From contig JALGQZ010000009.1 of the NCBI GenBank assembly GCA_023105745.1, forward strand, positions 38,745,359 to 38,809,358: DNA of 64,000 bases, in the 5' to 3' direction. The position numbers and the translations under genes were made by a program. This stretch comes from Austropuccinia psidii (lineage: Eukaryota > Basidiomycota > Pucciniomycetes > Pucciniales > Sphaerophragmiaceae). Below are positions 57,201 through 64,000 of the stretch, piece by piece. How positions within the stretch are numbered: position 1 is the stretch's first letter; each line of letters opens with the position of its first letter. The notes beneath the pieces were generated by a model, which did not search any database, was not told the origin of the DNA, and was given only the letters and a program-made list of their open reading frames with translations.

Positions 57201-60055
57201 ATATCCACTTCATGTCCAATTATGGCACCTAGTGGCTCTTTGTCAGTTGCAAAGGCATTTTTATACTTAAATAAGAGGCCAATCAATTTTTCTTTCATTC
57301 TTTCTGTTAATTCTTGATTGAATTCTGCCTCTTTGAGTTGTTCAGATATAAAAACTTCTTTTTCTGGAATTTTTTCCTCATTCTTAATAACTGTGATTTG
57401 TTTTTTGTTATTTAAGAATCCAAACTTTTGTCTTTTATTATCTCCTATGGTAAAATATCTATCCTTTTGGTTGGAGATATCTATACCATAGATTGATAAG
57501 TAGTCATTTCCAAGTATGAAATGATTACTAGTACAGTTGTCCATTACTACAAACTCTACTTTGATTCTGACACATTGTGAGGGATGAGGAAAAATTAGTG
57601 TTAAATCAATTATTCCAAGGCGCTTCATGCTCTCACTTGCACTACTAAATTTGACACCTTTTATTGGCATAAGTTTTTCTTGCCAGTCTGGGACAATGGT
57701 TTTTAAATAATTTTTGCCAACACAGGTGCAATATGCTCCTGTATCTAAGTTAACCTTTCCTTCTTGGTTATCAACCATAACAATACTAATACTTGATTTT
57801 CCAGCTGTATATCCCATTCCTCTTGCAGGTTTGGTTCTATACATTTTGGCATCTTGTATGTTTGTCAGATTTGTGTCAGATGTTCCAACTTGTGGCAAGT
57901 TTGAGTTAACATCCAGTACTTCATAAATTATATCAATATTATTAATTTGTGCATTAATTATATTGATTTCATCACTTTCCGAGCTTTCTGATTCTTCTGT
58001 CTCTTTTTCAGAGTCAGATTCTTCTTCTTTGTCATTGTGGTTTTCTGTTTCCACAATTTCATTAATCTTTGCTTTTTTAAGGCAATTATTGGCTAAGTGT
58101 CCAATACCTCCACATTTATGGCATTTTCTTTGCTCATTATTGTTGGATGTATTGGGTTTGAAGGATTCTTTTGATTTATCTTTATTGATAAATGGTTTAT
58201 TTGGGCTTTTAATGTCCAATTTTTTCCAAGTCCTGCCAATTTTTGTTCTTGTCACTATATCTTCTAGTGCATTTATATACTCTTCTGTGGAGCATGGTTC
58301 TATACACCTGCTTCTTAGGGCATGTTCTAGTTCCCCTCCACATTTTTTAAGTATTTTCATATGCACCATCTTCTGTGACATTTCTGGGTACAGTGCATTA
58401 AGCCTTTCAACTTGTTTTAGGAACCAAGTTAAAGGTTTATCTTTCTCTGGGTCAAAGAAAGAGTTTTCAAATGCATTTTCTATCTTATACCTCCAGGCAT
58501 CATTTGCCCACTTGGTGATTATTTCTTGTTTCCACCAAGACCAGGTATTTTTACCATTTGTTTGTCTTATGCCATAATACCATCTTTTTGCAGATTTCTC
58601 AAACAAAGAATGTAATCTTGCAGTGATTAATTCATCTGGTATGGCATAATCTTCTTGTAACATGTCAATTGTTTTAATGAATGACATGTGGTCATATTCA
58701 CCTTCTCCTGTGAATGTTGGCCATTCTTTCAGTTGAGGTGCTTCCTTCATTAAGACTTGGTTATTATCTTGGTGACTCAAGTCTGTTATGAAAGGATTTG
58801 ACAATTCCTCTTTTGTTTTAATAGGGCTTCTTATATGAGAAAATGGTGTTGATAACTTTGGCATATTTAAATTAGCCTCATTAATTTTATCCATTTTTTC
58901 TGTAATAAGCCTTATTTCACTTTGAATATCATCTTTCAGATGCATTCTTGCTTCATCAATTTTTTCCACATGGTCCAAAAGTAATTTTTGGTGTGATGTA
59001 GTCTTTTCTTCAAATTTTTCTACAGAAATACTTAATTTATTTAATTTTTCTGTAAGATTGTCAATACTCACATCATAATTGATTGTCAAAGTCTTATCTT
59101 TGATATCTTTTATGTATTTATACAATTCTTGTTGTCCTTGTATTAATTTTTGAGTATTGTCAATTAAATTTTTTGGTTTATTATTTTCAGCAATAAACTT
59201 AATGTTGTCAATTTCTTTCTTGTTTTGTACAACAATTTTTGTTAAAGAAGATAAATTGTTATTTATTTCTTGTAGTGATAATAAACTGTCTTTAATTTCT
59301 TTTAGAGGTAATATACTATTTTTAATTTCTGTTAAAGTATTTACAACATCTTTGGACAAGGTTATTTCTTTGGGAAATGAGGTTGTCTCATTCTTTGCTC
59401 TTCCTTGTCCTTGAATTCCATCAAGGTTCGAGCCATGTTGAAAACATTGTCCATGGCATCCTTTTGGATTCTTGGGATTCTGTAGCTTAGGGAATATGGT
59501 TTCCTCCAATGCTTTTTCTTGTTCTTCTTCCCTTCTTGCGGAAGTGGGTTGGCTTGAGGCTTGCTGGTAGAAGCTACTGGGGCTTCTTCCTTGGTTGCCT
59601 CCCTCTTTTTGGCATGATAATCCTTGATTTTTTTGATTTGAGGTTTGGATGACAGTGGATTCCATCCATTGGAGTATCTCACTATCTCCTCCTCTTTGAG
59701 GAACTTTTTCAGGATGTGCCAGGAGTTCGTCACTCCTTGGTGTATTTGAGGCAGCATTTCCCAGTCTTTGTCCTTGTATACTGTGTAATACTGCTTGTAC
59801 TGGCTCATGTAGATGTCTATTTGAGCCCTCTGAATGTGATTTGTACCTGTTTGAGTTACTCATACTTAGTTCCAATTCAGGCTCAGATATCATGGGCATT
59901 TCTGGGACTTGCCTTTGGGATAAGGCACTTCCTTGTGTGGATTCTGTTCCACTGGGGATATTGCCCTTTCTTTTCCCTTTTGAGGGATCAATTCTACTTC
60001 TGAGTCCAGCTCCATCTGATTGGATGGAGTATTGGGAACCTCTTCTGGTAGTCAT
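54257..60055 (-). CDS. A Gag-Pol polyprotein, 1,932 codons
   Basis: Unbroken frame. Residues ~1-232 overlap ORF1 and its introns and look unlike a protein. ~235-420 is coiled-coil-like; ~440-600 capsid with a Trp-rich core; CCHC knuckle at ~645-658; acidic linker; protease Leu-Asp-Thr-Gly-Ala at ~768; RT with Phe-Arg-Ala-Leu-Asn and Tyr-Ile-Asp-Asp at ~1117; RNase H from ~1260 (Tyr-Ile-Asp-Ala-Cys); integrase zinc finger ~1495-1540, Asp at ~1568 and ~1630, Glu at ~1665; Gly-Pro-Phe module; and at the end a chromodomain-like Glu-Tyr-Leu-Val-Arg-Tyr-Lys segment. Gag and Pol share one frame, unusual among elements that shift between them. All catalytic residues I can check are present. The ATG at 60055 lies within the first ORF1 intron. 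Confidence 0.92.
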   Translation of the reverse strand: MTTRRGSQYSIQSDGAGLRSRIDPSKGKRKGNIPSGTESTQGSALSQRQVPEMPMISEPELELSMSNSNRYKSHSEGSNRHLHEPVQAVLHSIQGQRLGNAASNTPRSDELLAHPEKVPQRGGDSEILQWMESTVIQTSNQKNQGLSCQKEGGNQGRSPSSFYQQASSQPTSARREEEQEKALEETIFPKLQNPKNPKGCHGQCFQHGSNLDGIQGQGRAKNETTSFPKEITLSKDVVNTLTEIKNSILPLKEIKDSLLSLQEINNNLSSLTKIVVQNKKEIDNIKFIAENNKPKNLIDNTQKLIQGQQELYKYIKDIKDKTLTINYDVSIDNLTEKLNKLSISVEKFEEKTTSHQKLLLDHVEKIDEARMHLKDDIQSEIRLITEKMDKINEANLNMPKLSTPFSHIRSPIKTKEELSNPFITDLSHQDNNQVLMKEAPQLKEWPTFTGEGEYDHMSFIKTIDMLQEDYAIPDELITARLHSLFEKSAKRWYYGIRQTNGKNTWSWWKQEIITKWANDAWRYKIENAFENSFFDPEKDKPLTWFLKQVERLNALYPEMSQKMVHMKILKKCGGELEHALRSRCIEPCSTEEYINALEDIVTRTKIGRTWKKLDIKSPNKPFINKDKSKESFKPNTSNNNEQRKCHKCGGIGHLANNCLKKAKINEIVETENHNDKEEESDSEKETEESESSESDEINIINAQINNIDIIYEVLDVNSNLPQVGTSDTNLTNIQDAKMYRTKPARGMGYTAGKSSISIVMVDNQEGKVNLDTGAYCTCVGKNYLKTIVPDWQEKLMPIKGVKFSSASESMKRLGIIDLTLIFPHPSQCVRIKVEFVVMDNCTSNHFILGNDYLSIYGIDISNQKDRYFTIGDNKRQKFGFLNNKKQITVIKNEEKIPEKEVFISEQLKEAEFNQELTERMKEKLIGLLFKYKNAFATDKEPLGAIIGHEVDIILNVEKPYPPLLRRPAYPASPRAREALEVHIKELMDLGVLRKVGNNEQVEVTTPVIITWHNGKSRMVGDFRALNTYTIPDRYPIPRIHETLTQLSQAKFITAMDALKGFHQNVLTDNAKKLLRIIVHCGIFEYLRMPFGIKNAPSHYQRMMNTIFPGELSEGWLIIYIDDIIVCSETWENHLTRLERVLQKIVQVNMKISLKKCHFAYSELKALGHVVSGLSLGIDKNKVAAVLLKPMPQTKKEMQSFLGLAGYYRQHIKDFAKLAKSLYKLCDQQTVYEMTEERVKAYEELKNSLTNAPFLLMPDWKIPFKLYIDACGEGLGAALHQTQIINDKPVEGPICFISRQIKPTEARYGASQMECLCLVWALEKLHYYLDGTVFDVITDCNAVKSLLNMKTPNRHMLRWQIAIQEYRGNMTIVHKSGNIHKNADGLSRWALANTPDNPAWVPQEEHHIEGICVTDIGTEFFNQVKESYKTDKNCHILSQLLMKDCKDPSLSSKLDEIWKKAYDEGRFHLLDGILYHRTKHTCVMALTDRTLINTILHECHDSVASGHLSEDRTLERVKTCSWWPNWKKDVAEYCQTCDRCQKAKRATGKKFGMMIQIQEPKSPWEIVHMDWVTALPPGGDRSYNACLVLVDRYSKTPMFLPCHKDDTAMDTAIMIWNKVISHTGLFQNIISDRDPKFTSALSTNVHNLFGTKLSFSTAYHPQTDGLAERMIQTVEDMIRRFCAYGLEFKDSDGFTHDWCTLIPALELAYKTSIHSSTGKTPAMLEKGWNPRLPYDTLKKDLVDIHPTASSFKIMLDKARHHANRCMQDSFKYAKERWDKSHKPPDFKIGDLVLVSTLNFNNIKGPKKLKDSFAGPFMIKALHGPNAVQLELTGELMNKHPTFPVSLIKPYSSSDKELFPLRNKPPLEIPPLEEGEEKKIVKVLKERRTRNKKEREYLVRYKNSTQEDEWLLEKDITNADKLLRRFRHERKPEK

Positions 60056-60280
60056 AATTAAAGAATAAGAAAAAATAAAAGTATTTTTAGAATAAAATTC
60101 TTTTATGGCAATTTAAAAAGAGGTGCTCACCTTCAGAGTCTTGAATGGTGGGCCCTGGAAAGTCTAATTTCTTAGCTTTCTTTCTTTTGGTGATAACTGG
60201 TGTTGGAGAACTTTGACAAGTTTCTTCCACCAATCTCTCAACAGTAGCTTGGTTGTCTTCTGTTGGGTTATCTTCAAACA
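59362..60280 (-). CDS. A ORF1, spliced protein upstream of Gag
   Basis: Exons 60280-60131 (150 nt), 60044-59913 (132 nt), 59846-59362 (485 nt). Introns 60130-60045 (GTGAGC...CAG, 86 nt) and 59912-59847 (GCAAGT...CAG, 66 nt). Joined, they read without a stop for about 255 codons, one base ahead of the long Gag-Pol frame, and end Pro-His-Phe-Pro-Lys-Lys-stop. The start codon is uncertain; it may be made by joining an upstream exon ending in A to the TG at 60280. The product has a basic Lys/Pro-rich middle and a C-terminal helix with Asn-Val-Phe-Asn-Met-Ala-Arg-Thr. B2 and E carry relatives. Function unknown. Confidence 0.7.
59371..59377 (-). promoter_or_regulatory. Candidate -1 frameshift site between ORF1 and Gag
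   Basis: Minus strand T TTC CCA in the ORF1 frame is a canonical X XXY YYZ heptamer, two codons before the ORF1 stop. A -1 slip enters the Gag-Pol frame. A-old has the same heptamer at 63226-63232; B2 has TTTTCCA, which does not fit. Confidence 0.45.
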
Positions 60281-60765
60281 CTAAAAAAGACAAATAAATA
60301 TAAGTCTTTTTATAAGAAGTGTTATTTTTGGCAAGATATGGCAATTTTCCACGTAGAAATTGCTTTTATATCTTAAAAAAATGAAATAAATAAAGAAATG
60401 AATAAAAATGAATAAAAATAACTTTTTTAATTGGTTTTTAATATTTTTTAATATTTTTTATGTATATTTTTATTTTTAAAGAATAAAATAAAAAATGAAT
60501 ATGATTCTTATAAAATTAAATTATAATAAAAATTATTTTTAATTTATAAATTATCTTTTTTAATCACTAGAGTCACTCAAAGAAAGTTCTTGCAAGTCTA
60601 AGGATGTGAAAAACCACGTGTAAGACAGTACAATTGCTTTCCAAATGCCTCAATAGCTTTTAAAATCAATAAAATATAAAATTATTATATAATTTTATGA
60701 TTATAAATATAATTTATTATTGGATAAACCCAAATAGAATCTTTTTAAAGGTCTTTTAAGTAAAT

Positions 60766-60783
60766 ATCACGGCCAGGCCCCCA
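60766..60783 (-). promoter_or_regulatory. A primer-binding site
   Basis: Minus strand TGGGGGCCTGGCCGTGAT, two bases inside the 5' LTR. Leader 60281-60765 is AT-rich, with the same motifs as in A-old. Confidence 0.65.
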
Positions 60784-60785
60784 AA

Positions 60786-62813
60786 TGTAAGGTTTGACTA
60801 TGAAACAATAAGTAAAAAATTACTAATTTATTACTTATTGTACTCTGAATGTCCTTATAATTAAAGTAAATAAGATTAAAATAATAATAATAATAAAGAA
60901 ATATTATTATTATGGCGTAAAAATATTATATTATTAAATAAATATAATAATATAAATTAATATTATATGAAATTATAATATTATAAATAATATATTAATA
61001 TAAAATAATTAATATATTATAAAGCTCTTTATTATTGTTACCAACAAATAATAAAGGCGTAAAAAACTGTTTTTTATAAATAAAAAACAATTAATAACAA
61101 TAATATTACTAATATTAAAGTTATATATTAATATAAATACTATTTATATTAATTAAGAATTATTAAGAGTAATAATAAGAGAGAAATTATTATAATAAGA
61201 TGAAATAACCTACTTTTAACACTTAAAATAATAATTTTGAGATATTTTACGCCAAAAGAATATAATACAACTTTTTCAAATTGTATTTACAATAAAAAAT
61301 AAAGAAAATTACTAAATTTCTTGATTTTACGTGGAAATGAGTTTTTAGAGAGATTTTTAACAAAAACAATTAAATAAAATGATTTAATCACGTCAAAATA
61401 GATGATTATAGCAAGGTGGTCTTTGGTCTTTAATAATATAACAGTTTTATATATAAAGAATAAAGAAATTACCTTTGATTTAATTGATTTAATGTTTTTG
61501 ATGCGTCTGAGGGGAAAACAGAGTAAAAAGAGCTCTATTTATAGTAAATACCTCCCTCCTAGAGTCCAACAGGCTTCTAGTAGACGTGTACTGATCATAT
61601 CCACTGGAATTGATCAATATTTTAAGGTTTGAGGGTGATTACATCATGATCAAACCATATTACATCATTATTACACCATTATTTAGAGTTATCACTATAA
61701 CTCTAATTGTGATGACATCAGAGGCTTGGCAGAACCCCAAATTTCGTGGATTTTATTAGTTTTAATCATAAACTAATATTATTCACCAATTGTATCACTA
61801 TTAAGACTGTTAAACTTAATTTAAGGTTACAGTATGTGATCATAACAGCTCAATTTAAGCTCAAACTTTGATCCTCAATAACCTTTAAGGTTTTCACGCT
61901 ACAGCAATTCAGAGAGTGAATTCTGATAGCCTGACATAACCTTATTATGCTGCCAAGAGCTTTTCATTACATTATCAAAACTCTAATTTTGATGATTTTT
62001 CTTGTAACTCATCTTTTCTGTCGAAATTCAATATTTTAAACTTCAAACCTTGATTTCAGGGGGTTATACCCTGAATTTAATAATAAAAATTACATCATTC
62101 TTCACGAATGAACTAGGAGAATCCAACTGTATACTTTTTTTTAAGTTTGGACTACTTTCACAACAAAGTGGTCAACAGCTCTGTTGATTTTTATCAATAT
62201 TTCCTCATAAGTCTTAACCTTGTTTATAATTTGCAAAATAAAGTTCATATCTGTGTTCTTACAGTAATTACGTGGTAACTTTATTTTTGGTTCATCATTC
62301 TAGCATGTATAGTTTAGAAGATATTAGCTATGATCACTGAATATATGCGTTGACCAAAAAAGTGCATATATTCAGGATAATTCCTTAAGTATTGATTTTG
62401 GGAATTAGCTTATTAATTGTTTTATATGTGGATTTTTGTGGGGAATCCACTGGTACAATTTATTTTACATGCTGTTTCATTAGTTTCTGAGATAAATAAG
62501 TTTTTATGGTTTTTATAAGGTATTGTACCTTATAATTTCTTAAATATTGGCTTTACAGATATGCCATAAAAATGGTATATGTGTATTTTTCCATGGGGAA
62601 TCCAATGGTATAATTTATTTCACATGTTCATTCATTGGTTTTTAAGTTAAACCAATTTTAGTACCAATTTATGGTATTTTTTGTATATTTGAGTAATTAT
62701 TTTTAGTGTATAATTATTCTAATTAATTTTAATATAATTATATTAAAGGTATAATTATTCTGAGTATTTTTTGTGACTTTATTGGGTATGTGGTCATATC
62801 TCAAAGGCTCACA
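60786..62813 (-). repeat. A 5' LTR
   Basis: Matches 52111-54138. TATAAATAG on the minus strand at 61535-61543 lies about 1.27 kb into the LTR, so U3 is long. Confidence 0.95.
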
Positions 62814-62818
62814 ACTAC

Positions 62819-63241
62819 ACAGTTTAAAAAAAACAAGGACTGGGAAATGTTGCCTCAAATACACCAAGGAGTGATGAACTCCTGGCACATCCTCAAAAGG
62901 TTCCTGACAGAGGAGGAGATAGTGGTATACTCCAATGGATGGAATCCACTGTCATCCAAGCCTCAAATAAAAAATATCAAGGAGTGCAACTCCAAAAAGA
63001 GGGAGGCAAGCAAGGAAGAAGCCCCAGTAGCTTCTACCTGCAAGCCTCATGTCAACCAACCTCCCCAAGAAGGGAAGAAGAACAAGAAAAATAACTGGAG
63101 GAAACCATATTCCCCAAGCTACAGGATTCCAAAAATCAAAAAGATGCCATGGACAATGTCTTCAACATGGCCAGAACTTTGATGGAATTCAAAGACAAGG
63201 AGGAGAAAAAAATAAGACAACCCCATTTCCCAAAGAAATAA
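62819..63241 (+). pseudogene. A-old ORF1 exon 3, continued
   Basis: Resumes after the young element and its ACTAC copy. An insertion in an A-run near 62826-62834 shifts the frame. The rest matches A ORF1, including the Gly-Trp-Asn-Pro-Leu motif and the terminal Phe-Pro-Lys-Lys with TAA at 63239-63241, though a one-base change near 63140 breaks the frame again. Confidence 0.7.
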
Positions 63242-64000
63242 TCTTATCTCCTGATGCTGTAAAACCTTTAACAGAGCTTAAAGACAGTATTTTACCTCTG
63301 AAAGACATTAAAAATAGTTTATTATCTTTACAAGAAATAAATAATAGCTTATCTTCTTGGACAAAAATTGTTGTACAAAATAAAAAAGAAATTGATAACA
63401 TTAAATTTATGGTTGAAAACCACAAACCAAAAGTTTTAATTGATAATACTCAAAAATTGATACAAGGCCAACAGGAATTGTATAAATACATAAAAGATAT
63501 AAAAATTCAAACTTTGACAATCAATTATGACATAAGTATTGACAATCTTACAGAGAAACTGAACAAATTATGTATTTCTGTAGAATTATTTGAATAAAAG
63601 ACTTCATCACACCAGAAATTACTTTTAGACCATGTGGAACAAAGTGATGAAGCAAGAATGCATCTGAAAGATGATATTCAAAGTGAAATAAGGCTTATCA
63701 CTGAAAAAATGGCTAAAATACATGAGGCTAACTCAAATATGCCAAAGTTATCAACTCCATTTTGTCACATAAGAAGTCCTGTTAAGCCAAAAGAGGAATT
63801 AACAAATCCATTCATAACATACCTGAGTCACCAAGACAATAACCAAGTCTTAACGGAGGAAGCACCTCAATTGAAAGAATGGCCAACATTTACAGGAGAA
63901 GGTGAATATGACCATATGTCATTTATCAAGACAATTGAAATGCTACAAGAAGATTATACCATACCAGATGAATTAAGCACTGCAAGATTACACTCATTGT
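63226..64000 (+). pseudogene. A-old Gag, truncated by the window end
   Basis: One frame from the ORF1 overlap through coiled-coil-like sequence (TAA at 63595-63597) to the capsid start with Gly-Glu-Gly-Glu-Tyr-Asp-His-Met at about 63895. Close to residues 233-490 of A Gag-Pol. It continues beyond 64000. Confidence 0.75.

Larger units (their letters stand above)
52111..62813 (-). mobile_element. A: intact young gypsy element with chromodomain-like end
   Basis: LTRs 52111-54138 and 60786-62813, both 2,028 bp and differing at about a dozen sites by eye. The target duplication ACTAC is at 52106-52110 and 62814-62818. It holds PBS, ORF1, an unbroken 1,932-codon Gag-Pol frame and PPT. It sits inside ORF1 of an older copy of its own family, in the opposite orientation. 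It has every part expected of an autonomous element. Confidence 0.95.

Noticed and set aside
57963..58577. 204-codon plus-strand ORF
   Set aside because: It is the shadow of Gag on the other strand and has no independent support.
59362..60055. Taking the first ~230 residues of the 1,932-codon frame as the real Gag N-terminus
   Set aside because: That stretch overlaps two introns and the better conserved ORF1 frame, and it looks unlike a protein. The frame may still be translated from unspliced RNA, so the CDS is kept with this caution.
1..64000. Host genes, tRNA or rRNA genes
   Set aside because: All substantial coding frames belong to retroelements or the multicopy antisense ORF, and I saw no tRNA or rRNA signatures.

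Overview
The window is a stack of LTR retrotransposons nested inside one another. I see no host gene, rRNA or tRNA. Low GC, near absence of CpG in most elements, short GT-AG introns, the retroelement families present and one multicopy protein at 48-49 kb all suggest a rust fungus (Pucciniales). Austropuccinia psidii is my best guess, made by recognising repeat proteins without a search. I name the families A to G. A, B and E share a plan: LTRs starting TGTGAGCC, and an extra ORF1 ahead of Gag.

Layout. 1-2965 holds two D-type LTRs (114-872 and 2205-2965) around a 1.3 kb hairpin-dense non-coding middle. 3339-4740 is a broken B LTR inserted in a reversed E element (4741-8460: gag start, ORF1, PBS, LTR). 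8461-8628 is a scrap of a C LTR. D2, a chromodomain Ty3/gypsy element, begins at 8629: LTR, gag, protease, RT, RNase H and half an integrase to 14092. The integrase resumes at 46372 after a 32 kb insertion with GTAGT target duplications. That insertion is B2 (14093-46366). B2 contains the giant gypsy element C (14184-40210) and a solo C LTR (41344-43212). C contains the copia element G (24023-30931, duplication CTGGA), and G contains a solo E LTR (26788-28625, duplication TAAAG). Nesting is therefore five deep.

After the D2 chromodomain come a 300 bp-period repeat and an antisense ORF with a partial fungal Zn2Cys6 cysteine pattern (48077-49183). An older A copy starts at 49160. A young, intact A element (52111-62813, duplication ACTAC, 2,028 bp LTRs, 1,932-codon Gag-Pol frame) sits inside it in the opposite orientation. 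The older copy continues from 62819 past the window end.

Three signals are less ordinary. First, ORF1 of A, older A and B2 can be read across two conserved introns. Exon 2 is 132 nt in all three copies, and the ATG of the overlapping long frame lies inside the first intron, so splicing could choose between ORF1 and Gag-Pol. Second, element C carries, between protease and RT, about twenty stem-loops whose arms change in a compensatory way around a constant loop and tail. Third, copia element G appears to prime from an internal fragment of initiator tRNA-Met, as Drosophila copia does, and keeps its CpG dinucleotides while its neighbours have lost them.
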